NCBI GenBank assembly: GCA_038254365.1
Contig: JBBSGI010000007.1
Span: 25,690 to 89,689 of the forward strand
Length of the DNA stretch: 64,000 bases
Direction of reading: 5' to 3'
Origin: JAWWPG01 sp038254365
Lineage (GTDB): Bacteria; Actinomycetota; Actinomycetes; Propionibacteriales; Nocardioidaceae
Below, piece by piece: positions 49,236 through 57,630 of the stretch; positions within the stretch are counted from its first letter, which is position 1, and each line of letters begins with the position of its first letter. Position numbers and translations under genes: made by a program. The notes under the pieces are model-generated. The model was not told the DNA's origin. It saw nothing but the letters and a program-made list of their open reading frames with translations, and did not search any database.

Positions 49236-51923
49236 TCAGTCCATGTCGGCGGAGTAGGCGACAACCCCACGACGCATCGCGGTGACCAGCTCGCGGACGG
49301 TCTTGCGCAGCGCCGGGTCGGCCGCGGCGGCACCAACCTGGTCCGCGAGGTCGAGAACCTGCTTCACCCACCGCACGAAGTCACCGGCAGCAAGGTCGAC
49401 ATCGTCGAGCACGTCGTCGAGCTCGGCTCCTCCCGCCCAGCGGTAGGCGGCCCAGGCGAAGCCCAGGTCCGGCTCCCGCAGGAAGCTCACCTGGTGGGAG
49501 CGCTCGACGGCATCCAGCTCGGCCCACAGGTGGGTCATCGCCTCGAGGGTTGTGCGCACCGCTCCCCCGGGGACCCGCGGTCGCTGGAACTCGTCCGGCT
49601 TGCGTGACTCGAACACCAGCGCCGACAGGACTGCGGCGAGAGCGGGCGCCTCGAGCCCGGCCCAAGTGCCGAGGCGCAGGCACTCTGCCGCCAACAGATC
49701 GAGTTCGCTGTACAGCCTCGAGAGAGAATTTCCCGCGGAGGTGACCCGGTCGCCCTCGAGGTAGCCGAGCTCCCCGAGGACCTCGCACACCCGGTCGAAC
49801 TCCCGGGCGATCGTGTTGGTGCGCTGCTCGATACGCCGGCGGATGTTGTTCGTCTCCCGTTCGAGCTTCACGAAGCGCTCCGCCCACCGGGCGTGTTGCT
49901 CCCGCTCCGGACAGCTGTGACACGGGTGCGCGCGGATCTGGGTCCTGAGCCGTTCGATCTCTGGCTCGTCGGAGAAGGGGCCGCCCCCGGTCGGTCCGCC
50001 GTTCCGCCCTGCGGGCAGGTCGCGCGTGCGGTCGCGCAGGACCACCGCGAGCTCGCGCCGCTGCTGGGCGTTGCGGGCGTTAAACGACCTCGGGACCTTC
50101 AGCTGGGCAACCGGCTCGACCGGGGTAGGGAAGTCAACGACTGAGAGTCGGCGGGCCTGCCGGTCTACAGTGAGTACGAGGGGTCGCGGACCCTCGCGCG
50201 GCGACCGGACCCCGGGGTCGAGGACCAGAGCGACACCGGCGAACCTGCCGGCAGGCACCCGGATCACGTCACCGACCCTGAGACGGTCTAGCGATTCGGC
50301 GGCCGCAGCATGGCGGTCGCCGCGCCTCTTGCGGATCGCCGACCGCTCCACGTCGGAGAGCCGGCGCCGCAGAGAGGCGTAACCCATGAAGTCACCACGA
50401 TCGCACTGGATGTTCTCGGCATAGGCGTCGAGGCCCTCCTCGGCCCGACGCACCTCACGCGCCAGGCCGACAACTGCCCGGTCGGCCTGGAACTGCGCGA
50501 ACGAGGACTCCAGCAGCTCGCGGGCCGTCGTCTTGCCCACCTGCTGCACGAGATTGACGGCCATGTTGTACGACGGCCGGAACGACGAGCGCAAAGGGTA
50601 CGTCCGAGTCGATGCGAGACCGGCGACCGCCTTGGGATCGAAGCCGGGGGCCCAAAGCACGACCGCGTGACCTTCCACGTCAATCCCGCGGCGACCGGCG
50701 CGGCCGGTCAGCTGGGTGTACTCCCCCGGCGTCACGTCGGCATGGGTCTCGCCGTTCCACTTCGAGAGCCGGTCGATGACCACCGAACGCGCTGGCATGT
50801 TGATGCCGAGAGCCAGCGTTTCGGTGGCGAACACCATCTTGACCAGGCCGCGCGAGAACAGCTCCTCGACGCACTCCTTGAACACCGGCAGCATCCCGGC
50901 GTGGTGCGCGGCGATCCCACGCCCGAGGGCCTCGACCCAGAGCGGGTAGCCGAGGACAGCCAGGTCGGTCGTCGGCAGGGTCGCGACACGTGACTCGGCG
51001 TAACCGAGGATCTCCCGCCTCTCGTTCGCCGTGGTCAACCTCAGGTTGGCACCAAGGGCCTGCTGGGCGGCCGCGTCACACCCCGCCCGGCTGAAGATGA
51101 ACATGATCGCCGGCAGCAGCCCGTCGGCCTCCAGCCGGTCGACGACGTCGACCCGACTCGGTACCAGCGCCCGGCCGGCCGGACGGCGGGAGCCGCCCTT
51201 CTTGGCTCGATGGTCGCGGGACCGGATCCGCTGCCAGTCATCGCGGGCCACCCGGGTGAGCTCCGGGTTCACCTGGCCCTCGGCCGGCCCGCTCCCAACG
51301 TCGGCGAACAGGTCGAACATCCGCTGACCGACCATCACGTGCTGAAACAACGGGACCGGACGGCGTTCCTCGACGATGATGTCGCCTTGTCCGCGCAGGG
51401 TGCGCAGCCACTCCCCGAACTCTTCGGCGTTCGAGACCGTCGCCGAGAGAGACACGATGCTCACGGACTCCGGCAAATGGATGATCACCTCCTCCCACAC
51501 GGCTCCGCGGGAGCGGTCGGCGAGGTAGTGCACCTCATCCATGACCACGAAGCGCAGGCCCAGCAGGGTCGAGGACCTGGCGTACAGCATGTTCCGCAGC
51601 ACCTCGGTAGTCATGACCACGACGGGTGCTTCCCCGTTGACCGCGTTATCGCCGGTGAGCAGGCCGACCCGCTCGGCCCCGTATCGGCGGGTGAGGTCGG
51701 CGAACTTCTGGTTCGACAGCGCCTTGATCGGTGTCGTGTAGAAGCACTTGCCGCCGGTGGCCAGGGCGAGGTGGACGGCGAACTCCCCCACCAGGGTCTT
51801 GCCCGAGCCGGTCGGTGCCGCCACCAGGACGCCGCGTCCGGCCGCGAGGGACTCACAGGCCCGGCGCTGGAAGTCGTCTAGGGGGAAGTCGTAGAGCGCG
51901 GCGAAGTCGTCGAGAACGGTCAT
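49236..51923 (-). CDS. helY: Ski2-like DEVH-box RNA helicase HelY
   Basis: The 895-residue helicase has an N-terminal RecA pair with VLVAAPTGSGKTLVGEF (Walker A), VVMDEVHYLAD (DEVH box), IVSLSATVSNAEEFGEWL and the QLTGRAGRRGID motif VI. A long C-terminal region includes a DSHCT-type domain and a CHSCPEREQHARW cysteine motif. It corresponds to mycobacterial Rv2092c and sits in the same order next to the exonuclease, tatC and tatA. ATG 51923 overlaps the upstream lipid kinase stop (ATGA). Confidence 0.95.
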   Translation of the reverse strand: MTVLDDFAALYDFPLDDFQRRACESLAAGRGVLVAAPTGSGKTLVGEFAVHLALATGGKCFYTTPIKALSNQKFADLTRRYGAERVGLLTGDNAVNGEAPVVVMTTEVLRNMLYARSSTLLGLRFVVMDEVHYLADRSRGAVWEEVIIHLPESVSIVSLSATVSNAEEFGEWLRTLRGQGDIIVEERRPVPLFQHVMVGQRMFDLFADVGSGPAEGQVNPELTRVARDDWQRIRSRDHRAKKGGSRRPAGRALVPSRVDVVDRLEADGLLPAIMFIFSRAGCDAAAQQALGANLRLTTANERREILGYAESRVATLPTTDLAVLGYPLWVEALGRGIAAHHAGMLPVFKECVEELFSRGLVKMVFATETLALGINMPARSVVIDRLSKWNGETHADVTPGEYTQLTGRAGRRGIDVEGHAVVLWAPGFDPKAVAGLASTRTYPLRSSFRPSYNMAVNLVQQVGKTTARELLESSFAQFQADRAVVGLAREVRRAEEGLDAYAENIQCDRGDFMGYASLRRRLSDVERSAIRKRRGDRHAAAAESLDRLRVGDVIRVPAGRFAGVALVLDPGVRSPREGPRPLVLTVDRQARRLSVVDFPTPVEPVAQLKVPRSFNARNAQQRRELAVVLRDRTRDLPAGRNGGPTGGGPFSDEPEIERLRTQIRAHPCHSCPEREQHARWAERFVKLERETNNIRRRIEQRTNTIAREFDRVCEVLGELGYLEGDRVTSAGNSLSRLYSELDLLAAECLRLGTWAGLEAPALAAVLSALVFESRKPDEFQRPRVPGGAVRTTLEAMTHLWAELDAVERSHQVSFLREPDLGFAWAAYRWAGGAELDDVLDDVDLAAGDFVRWVKQVLDLADQVGAAAADPALRKTVRELVTAMRRGVVAYSADMD

Positions 51924-52801
51924 GTCGCGGGCGCGAAGACGCTGATCGCCGACGGGACGGCCTCGATGGTGACCGGAAGCGGTCCGAGGCGCTCACCGTC
52001 GGCATAGGCGATGATGCCGCGCGCCGAGACCGTGACGGTGCGCACCCGGTGGCGCAGATACGCCGGGTGGGTGACGTGGGTTCCCTTGAACAGCCGCGGG
52101 TACACCTTCACCAGTTCCAGCTTGCTGATCGGCTTGATGATCACCACATCGAGAAGGCCATCGTCCACGCGGGCGCCCTCGCACATGCGGAGCCCGCCAC
52201 CGTACGACGGAGCGTTCCCCACGGCCACCAGCATGGCTTGGCACGCCAGCGATGAGCCGTCGAGCTGGAGAGTGTAGTCGATCGGCCGGAACACCCGGAG
52301 CTCGGCAAGCGTCGCCAGGTTGTAGCGCATCTGTCCTTTGGGCCAGCCCATCGCGTTGGCCCGCTCGTTGACTAGGCTGTCGAAGCCCGCGGCGAGCACC
52401 GTCGCGTAGAAGGTCGTGCCTACCCGTGCCACGTCAATACGCCGGGTGCGGCCCGCGACGACGACGTCCGCGCTCTGCAATGGCTTGCCCGGCGCGATGC
52501 CCAGCGCGCGGGCCACGTCGTTTCCGGTACCCGTCGCCACCACACCCAGGGTCGTCTGTGACGCCATGACGGCTTGCAGCGCAAGATGGACCATGCCGTC
52601 ACCACCCATGACGACCAAGGCGTCGTACCCGTCGGCCACGACGGATCGGGCGAGGTCCCCGGATTCCGCGGCGTCGCGTCCGGCCATCCTGGTGACCGCG
52701 TACCCGCCGCCGGCGAGTCGGCCCGCGACGGCGTCGGCGCTCCCGGCCAGCTTTCCCCTACCTGCGGTGGGGTTGACCAGGAAGGCGAGTCGTCGGGTCA
52801 C
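51920..52801 (-). CDS. Diacylglycerol kinase-family lipid kinase
   Basis: The 293-residue protein has the DAGK catalytic fold: FLVNPTAGRGKLAG, the nucleotide motif VVMGGDGMVHLALQ (Met replaces the usual Thr of GGDGT), VVATGTGNDVARALG and MCEGARVDDGLLDVVI. It would phosphorylate a membrane lipid such as diacylglycerol or a sphingosine-like alcohol. It lies between tatC and helY and overlaps helY by 4 nt. GTG 52801 is preceded at 7 nt by TATCCT. Confidence 0.9.
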   Translation of the reverse strand: MTRRLAFLVNPTAGRGKLAGSADAVAGRLAGGGYAVTRMAGRDAAESGDLARSVVADGYDALVVMGGDGMVHLALQAVMASQTTLGVVATGTGNDVARALGIAPGKPLQSADVVVAGRTRRIDVARVGTTFYATVLAAGFDSLVNERANAMGWPKGQMRYNLATLAELRVFRPIDYTLQLDGSSLACQAMLVAVGNAPSYGGGLRMCEGARVDDGLLDVVIIKPISKLELVKVYPRLFKGTHVTHPAYLRHRVRTVTVSARGIIAYADGERLGPLPVTIEAVPSAISVFAPAT

Positions 52802-52808
52802 TCGGCCG

Positions 52809-52814
52809 AGGATA
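52809..52814 (-). promoter_or_regulatory. Probable -10 element for the lipid kinase-helY operon
   Basis: On the minus strand the hexamer reads TATCCT, 7 nt before GTG 52801. Confidence 0.5.
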
Positions 52815-52823
52815 CTGCCTGAG

Positions 52824-53264
52824 TCAGAGCCTCAGGCTCACCGTGAAGTTAGCGCTCGGGGCTCCCAACGCCTTGGCCACCCTCCGGATGGTGTCGACCG
52901 CCAGGTTGGGATCGAAGCCGACGGTGGGTACGGCGGCCGCGACCCGCCCGTCCAGCTCGAGCAGCAGCACCTCGCCGAAATGCCAGGACTGGTGCGCGTC
53001 GTGGCGGTGCCGGGAGTCGCAGACCGTGTGCGGGTAGGCCGCATCCACGGCGAGCAGGTCCAACGGGTGGCTGCGCTTGCCCGAGCTGAGGCTGCCCTGG
53101 ACCAGAGGTTCCTCGATGAGGATCCCCTCGGCACGCCAGGTGACGTGCTCGGTTCCGAGCCAGTCCGGCAGATCGAAGGCGTCGAACGTCTCGATGGTGG
53201 TGGCTCCCTGCTGACCGCCGGGTCGACTAGATCGGCGATACCTCGTCGTCGTCGAAGTCAGCAT
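52824..53264 (-). CDS. Hypothetical protein downstream of tatC, start uncertain
   Basis: The product is up to 146 residues and has no recognised domain. Its body reads IETFDAFDLPDWLGTEHVTW, LDLLAVDAAYPHTVCD, WHFGEVLLLELDGRVAAAVP and ALGAPSANFTVSLRL, a natural-looking soluble sequence. The only standard start is ATG 53264, which lies 38 nt inside tatC and gives an unlikely basic leader. GGGAG near 53208 would fit initiation at an ATC about 8 nt further on, just before the natural-looking sequence. That non-standard start is speculative. It is probably cotranscribed with tatA-tatC. Confidence 0.6.
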   Translation of the reverse strand: MLTSTTTRYRRSSRPGGQQGATTIETFDAFDLPDWLGTEHVTWRAEGILIEEPLVQGSLSSGKRSHPLDLLAVDAAYPHTVCDSRHRHDAHQSWHFGEVLLLELDGRVAAAVPTVGFDPNLAVDTIRRVAKALGAPSANFTVSLRL

Positions 53265-54075
53265 AGTCAGGGTCCCCGTCGCGACCTCGTCGCCGGTCGA
53301 TCATCCGGGCGATCACCTCCGAGACCAAGAACAGCGCGATCATCGGGAAGGCCAGCAGCAGCATCGTGATGGGGTCCGTCGAGGGTGTCGCGACGGCGGC
53401 GAAGACGAACGTGAGAAAGACGATCCAGCTTCGGTACTTGGCCAGCTGACGAGCCCTGACGACGCCGGCGAGGTTCAGCATGACCACGAACAAAGGAATC
53501 TCGAAGGCTACCCCGAAGACGAGGAGCACCCGGATGACGAACGACAGGTAGTCATTGAGCTCGACCAGGTTGGTGATCGCACTCGGCGTGAAGCCGATCA
53601 GGACTGACAATCCCTTGGGGAGGACGTAGTACCCCAGCGCGACACCGGCCATGAACAGCGGCCCCGCGACCGCCACGAAGAGCACCGTCCAGCGCCGCTC
53701 GTTGCGGTGCAAGCCGGGCAGGATGAAGGCCCACAGTTCGTACAGCCAGACCGGGCTGGCCGCGACGATTCCGGCCATCAGCGAGATCTTCGTCTGCAGC
53801 AGAAACGAGCTCGCGACGCCGTTCAGGACGGGCTTGACGTGAATGTGCTTTTGGATCAACAACTGATGCGCAACATCCTTGATCGGCTTGTTGAGCAGAT
53901 CCAGGATCTGGTTGTAGAAGGTCCAAGCGACGATGAAGCCCACCACGACGGCCAACACCGAGATGCCCAACCGGTTCCGGAACTCCCGAAGGTGGTCGGT
54001 GAGCGTCATCCGCCTGTCAGGGGTGCGTGGCGGGCGGGGCCGCCTGTCCTTACGTCCGCGAGCGGCGATCACCAC
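53227..54075 (-). CDS. tatC: Sec-independent protein translocase TatC
   Basis: The 282-residue membrane protein is the signal-peptide receptor of the twin-arginine translocase. It has the N-terminal LTDHLREFRNRLGIS motif, six transmembrane segments, and the periplasmic and loop signatures YELWAFILPGLHRNERR and FGVAFEIPLFVVML. The C-terminus is an acidic/basic cytosolic tail (RRRGRDGDPDYADFDDDE). It follows tatA by 15 nt. The basic stretch before LTDHL (RGRKDRRPRPP) is typical of actinobacteria. Confidence 0.96.
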   Translation of the reverse strand: MVIAARGRKDRRPRPPRTPDRRMTLTDHLREFRNRLGISVLAVVVGFIVAWTFYNQILDLLNKPIKDVAHQLLIQKHIHVKPVLNGVASSFLLQTKISLMAGIVAASPVWLYELWAFILPGLHRNERRWTVLFVAVAGPLFMAGVALGYYVLPKGLSVLIGFTPSAITNLVELNDYLSFVIRVLLVFGVAFEIPLFVVMLNLAGVVRARQLAKYRSWIVFLTFVFAAVATPSTDPITMLLLAFPMIALFLVSEVIARMIDRRRGRDGDPDYADFDDDEVSPI

Positions 54076-54090
54076 GCGAGGTGCCCAGAC

Positions 54091-54585
54091 TCAGCGTTCG
54101 GAGTCGGGCCTAGGGGGCTCGTCCACCGGGGTCTGCTGCTGGACGGGCTGCTGCGGCCACTGCTGGACAGTCGCCTGTCCCTGGGGAGACTGCTGGTCGG
54201 GCCACGGCTGCTGGACCGGCTGCGGCGCTTGGTTGGGTTGCTGGGGCCACGGCTGCTGCTGGACCGGCTGCTGCTGGACCGGCTGCTGCTGCACGGGCTG
54301 CGGCGTTTGGTTGGGTTGCTGGGGCCACGGCTGCTGCTGCACCGGCTGCGGCTGGACGACGGGGGCCGGCGCCGGCAACTGGGCCTGGTTCGGTGTCTGG
54401 GTGGTGGTGTCGTCGTCATCGTCCATCAGGCCCTTGGTCTCGGCCTTGAAGATGCGGAGCGCACGACCAGTGCCGCGAGCCATCTCGGGCAGCTTCTTGC
54501 CTCCGAAGAGCAGCAGAATGACCAGGACAATGATGATCAGCTCGGGCCAGCCGAGTCCGGCAATCCCAGGTAGTGCGAGGTTCAT
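54091..54585 (-). CDS. tatA: Sec-independent translocase pore protein TatA with a long Gln/Pro repeat tail
   Basis: The first 50 residues are a normal TatA: a membrane helix (GWPELIIIVLVILLLFGG), KKLPEMARGTGRALRIFKAE and an amphipathic helix. After DDDDD the remaining 100 or so residues are almost only Gln, Pro, Trp, Val and Asn. They form near-repeats such as VQQQPWPQQPNQ that recur twice, with shorter VQQQP units between. Usual TatA proteins are 60-90 residues, so the 164-residue length is due to this tail. ATG 54585 has AGGCG shortly upstream. Confidence 0.93.
   Translation of the reverse strand: MNLALPGIAGLGWPELIIIVLVILLLFGGKKLPEMARGTGRALRIFKAETKGLMDDDDDTTTQTPNQAQLPAPAPVVQPQPVQQQPWPQQPNQTPQPVQQQPVQQQPVQQQPWPQQPNQAPQPVQQPWPDQQSPQGQATVQQWPQQPVQQQTPVDEPPRPDSER
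54165..54355. repeat. Imperfect tandem repeats encoding the Gln/Pro tail of TatA
   Basis: Units built from GGCTGCTGCTGGACCGG, its close variants and TGGTTGGGTTGCTGGGGCCA recur at 9-75 nt intervals in the tatA 3' half. The repeat is in frame and codes for VQQQP and WPQQPNQ blocks. Repeat slippage would change tail length by whole blocks. Confidence 0.75.
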
Positions 54586-54676
54586 GTCGCCTCTTTGTCG
54601 TCGTAGGTCCCGCTGTGCTGCCATCGTACGCCGCAACTGTGGCCAGTCGTCGGTCCGACGGGCGGCGGGGCATCAG

Positions 54677-55651
54677 TCAACGCGGGTGTGGGTAGTTCGA
54701 CAGGGACTCCGTCGCGGATTGGCGGACCGCGTCCGCGAGGTCTGCCGGCTCGACCACCCGGGCCGTCCCGCCGAGCCTCATCACCAGCCGGCGGAGCCAG
54801 CGAGCGTCGGCGTAGCGCAGCTCGACCCGCAGCCGGCCCCCCTCGAGCTCGACTGTCGACTCGACAAGGTGGTAGTCCGCCACCCAGCGCGCGGCCGGCT
54901 CGAGGTCGAGCACCGCCACCGGGTCGTCCGGGTCCGGCCGGAAGGCGCCGTGCGACACGTCAAGCAGCGAGAGATCCGTCGGTGGGTCAGAGGGAGTGTC
55001 CAGCACCTTCACCGCCGTGATGCTGTCCACCCGGAACAGTCGGGTTTCGTTGGCTCGACGGCACCAGGCCTCCAAATAGGGGCGACCCTCGAAGTAGACG
55101 AGCCGCAGCGGGTCGGCCACCCGCTCAGTCGTCTCGTCCCGGGACGCGACGTAGTAGGTGAGGTGCAGCTGGCGGCCGTCGCGCAAGGCTAGGTCAACGG
55201 CGTCTCGGATCTCCGGGTCCCCCTTGTCCAGCTGTACGTCGACGGCGGCCGCCTGGGCGGAGCGCTCACCGGCGGCCTTCTCGATCTTGGCCAGTGCCCG
55301 GTCGACCGGTTCCCGCTGGCGGGGGCCGGCCGACTCCGCGAGGGCGCGCAGCGCCACGATCAGGGCCAACGCCTCGGCCGGGCTCAGCCGCAGCGGGCGG
55401 GTGAGGTACTCGGCGTTGGAGATCCGGACGACCCCCTCGTCCTCGAGCGCCTCCATGTCGACCTCGATCATGTCGCCGGTGACCGAGTTGGGCAGTCCGC
55501 AGAACCACAGGACGTTGAGGTCCTTGATGATCTGCGCCGGCGGCACGCCGAAGTCGCGCGCCACCTCCGTGACGGGCACGCCGCTGCGTGCCTGTAGGTA
55601 CGGCACGAGCTCGAGCATGCGAGCCACCTGGCTCTGCGCGCGAGCCGTCAC
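54677..55651 (-). CDS. pafC: PafC, WYL-domain transcriptional activator subunit
   Basis: The 324-residue protein is one half of PafBC, which activates DNA-damage genes independently of LexA in mycobacteria. It has an N-terminal winged helix (RMLELVPYLQARSGVPVTEV, then DLNVLWFCGLP), a middle linker and a WYL domain (LHLTYYVASRDETTERVADP and YFEGRPYLEAWCRR). GTG 55651 is used because homologues start at this point (MTARAQSQVARML); a longer frame from 55825 would overlap pafB. It follows pafB by 10 nt. Confidence 0.92.
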   Translation of the reverse strand: MTARAQSQVARMLELVPYLQARSGVPVTEVARDFGVPPAQIIKDLNVLWFCGLPNSVTGDMIEVDMEALEDEGVVRISNAEYLTRPLRLSPAEALALIVALRALAESAGPRQREPVDRALAKIEKAAGERSAQAAAVDVQLDKGDPEIRDAVDLALRDGRQLHLTYYVASRDETTERVADPLRLVYFEGRPYLEAWCRRANETRLFRVDSITAVKVLDTPSDPPTDLSLLDVSHGAFRPDPDDPVAVLDLEPAARWVADYHLVESTVELEGGRLRVELRYADARWLRRLVMRLGGTARVVEPADLADAVRQSATESLSNYPHPR

Positions 55652-55661
55652 CTGAGGCACC

Positions 55662-56627
55662 TCACGCCGGCTCCGGTTCCGCGAGGGCGACCAGGCGCCG
55701 CACCACGGACCTGCGCAGGTCCTCGGGCTCGAGCACGACCACGTCGGGGCCGTAGGACACCAGCTCCTCGGCGAGGGACGACCCGGAGGCGTAGGGCACC
55801 TCGATCCTGGTCCACCCGCCGTCAACCTGCTCGGCGGCGGTCGCCCGACGTCTCAATGAGCCTCCTCTGCCCGCGCGAACCCGGAGGACTGCCTGGTGGT
55901 TGGGCCGCGCCGGCGCCAGGCTGGAGACCAGGCGCCGGACGTCGAGGTCCGCAGGCGGCTGGAAATCACCTGCGGCACCCATCCGCTCGACGTCGCCGAC
56001 GATTCGGGAGACCCGGAACATCCGTGGGGCGCCGCGGTCCCGGTCGTGTCCTACGACGTACCAGTGACCATGCCAGGAGCCGATCCCCCACGGTTCGAAC
56101 CTTCGGTTGGTCGTCTCCAGCGCACCGGCCGCCCGGTAGTCGAAGCGGACCGGGATGCGGCCGGTGACGGCCTCGAGGATGTCGTCGAACGCCGGCTCGT
56201 CGCTGACCAGCTGGGGTTCGAGCATCGCCAGGGCCGACTCGTCGACGTCCACTCCCCCGGCCTTGAGCTTGCGCAGGCCCTGCGTGGTCGCCGACGCGAG
56301 CCTGGCATGTTGCCACACTCGTGCGGCCAGCCCGATCACGGCAGCCTCGTCCGCCTCGAGGGTGATCTCGGGGAGCTCGAACTGGTCGCGGTGGATCCGG
56401 TATCCGACCTCGTCGTCGAAACCACGGACGACCGACCCCACCTCGATCGGGACACCGAGGACACGCAGCTCGTCCTTGTCCCGGTCGAACATCCGGTCGA
56501 AGGCGTCGTTGGTGAGGTCGTGGTAGCCGTCGACGGCCTGCCTGATCCGGTCCTTCGTGATGTAGGTCCTGGCCACCAGCAGGCAGATGGTCAGGTTCAT
56601 CAGGCGTTCTGCCTTGCGCGCCGTCAC
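55662..56627 (-). CDS. pafB: PafB, WYL-domain transcriptional activator subunit
   Basis: The 321-residue partner of PafC has a winged helix (RLMNLTICLLVARTYITKDR, AVDGYHDLTNDAFDRMFDRD) and a WYL domain (IPVRFDYRAAGALETTNRRF and GHWYVVGHDRDRGAPRMFRV). GTG 56627 is chosen because TAGGGT lies 7 nt upstream and the family sequence starts there; a codon at 56876 would run into the FKBP gene. The pafB-pafC order between a proteasome locus and tatA matches Mycobacterium. Confidence 0.93.
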   Translation of the reverse strand: MTARKAERLMNLTICLLVARTYITKDRIRQAVDGYHDLTNDAFDRMFDRDKDELRVLGVPIEVGSVVRGFDDEVGYRIHRDQFELPEITLEADEAAVIGLAARVWQHARLASATTQGLRKLKAGGVDVDESALAMLEPQLVSDEPAFDDILEAVTGRIPVRFDYRAAGALETTNRRFEPWGIGSWHGHWYVVGHDRDRGAPRMFRVSRIVGDVERMGAAGDFQPPADLDVRRLVSSLAPARPNHQAVLRVRAGRGGSLRRRATAAEQVDGGWTRIEVPYASGSSLAEELVSYGPDVVVLEPEDLRRSVVRRLVALAEPEPA

Positions 56628-56634
56628 AGCCGAC

Positions 56635-56640
56635 ACCCTA
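56635..56640 (-). promoter_or_regulatory. Probable -10 element for leaderless pafB-pafC
   Basis: On the minus strand the hexamer reads TAGGGT, 7 nt before GTG 56627, giving pafBC its own promoter inside the proteasome gene run. Confidence 0.5.
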
Positions 56641-56674
56641 CCGGTCGAGGCCAGGACCCGAGGGACTGCTGAAG

Positions 56675-57589
56675 TCAGCTGACGGACAGGATCTGGATGG
56701 CAAACACCAGCGTGCTGTTGGCCGGAATGGCAGACTGTGCCTTCTTGCCGTAGCCCAAGGCCGGCGGGATGACCAGCACCACGCGGGCACCGACTCGCTG
56801 CCCCGCCAGACCCTCCTCCCAACCCGAGATCACCTGCCCGGCGCCCAGCTGCAGATCGAACGGCTGACCCGTCCACGAGTTGAACACGTTGCCGTCGGGG
56901 TAGATCTGCCCGAAGTACTCTACGCTGATGCGATCCCCGGACTGCACCGTCGGGCCGGTGCCCTCGATGACCGGGTAGACGCCCAGCGTGGTGGGGTCTT
57001 TGGTGGCCTTGGCGTCAGCGGTGAACTTGGCCGGGTTGCCGTTGGCGTCGTAGTGCAGGGCGGGCACGTTGGCCGGCAGCGGCTTCACCGGTGCCACGCT
57101 CTTGACGTCGACCACGAAGATCACGCTGTCGCCGGGCCGCACCGACGCGGAGAGGTTCCCGGTGGCGCCGAAGGAGTCCTTCGCCGGGCTGGTGATCAGG
57201 ACGCGGTCGCCCGCGTGGGTGCCGATCAGTCCGTCGGCGAACCCCGTTACCACGGAGTTGACGTAGAACGTGCTCGGACCGGTCCTCCAGGTGGACCCGA
57301 AGGTGCTCTCGTCGCTCGCGTTGATCCCGACGAACTGGACGGTCACCAACGACGACCGGGAGACCGCGTCGCCGGTACCGGGGCCTGCCTCGACGACCTT
57401 GCTCGATGTCTTCTCGAACCTGATCGGCGCCTTGAAGTTGACGACCGGGGCCGCGGACGTGGGACCGGAGACGGTGACGGAGGACAGCGTGCCCACCTTG
57501 ACCGGGGGCGAGCCGCCGGACCCGCTGCACGCCGCAGTCACCAGCAGCAGGGGCGCCAGCAGCCCCAGGACAACACGACGCACGATCAC
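56675..57589 (-). CDS. Lipoprotein with two FKBP-type peptidyl-prolyl isomerase domains
   Basis: The 304-residue protein has a lipoprotein signal (LGLLAPLLLVTAACSGSGG, lipidation at Cys21) and so is anchored outside the membrane. Two FKBP modules follow. The first, at about residues 75-165, is degenerate (SLVTVQFVGINASDESTFGS, FADGLIGTHAGDRVLI). The second, at about 205-304, is canonical (GDRISVEYFGQIYPDGNVFN, GWEEGLAGQRVGARVVLVIP, NSTLVFAIQIL). It would assist folding of exported proteins, perhaps Tat or Sec substrates. Its place between pafA and pafB has no known link to pupylation. Confidence 0.92.
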   Translation of the reverse strand: MIVRRVVLGLLAPLLLVTAACSGSGGSPPVKVGTLSSVTVSGPTSAAPVVNFKAPIRFEKTSSKVVEAGPGTGDAVSRSSLVTVQFVGINASDESTFGSTWRTGPSTFYVNSVVTGFADGLIGTHAGDRVLITSPAKDSFGATGNLSASVRPGDSVIFVVDVKSVAPVKPLPANVPALHYDANGNPAKFTADAKATKDPTTLGVYPVIEGTGPTVQSGDRISVEYFGQIYPDGNVFNSWTGQPFDLQLGAGQVISGWEEGLAGQRVGARVVLVIPPALGYGKKAQSAIPANSTLVFAIQILSVS

Positions 57590-57630
57590 ACCTCACGAGA
57601 ACGCCTTCGGCACGGGCAGCCAGCCTAGCC

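Noticed and set aside
55652..55825. Longer form of PafC starting at 55825.
   Set aside because: It would overlap pafB and gives Arg/Ser/Pro-rich non-family sequence; GTG 55651 matches homologue N-termini.
56080..56110. A GGTTCGAA stretch resembling a tRNA T-loop.
   Set aside because: It lies inside the pafB coding sequence and no acceptor stem, anticodon arm or D-loop can be built around it.
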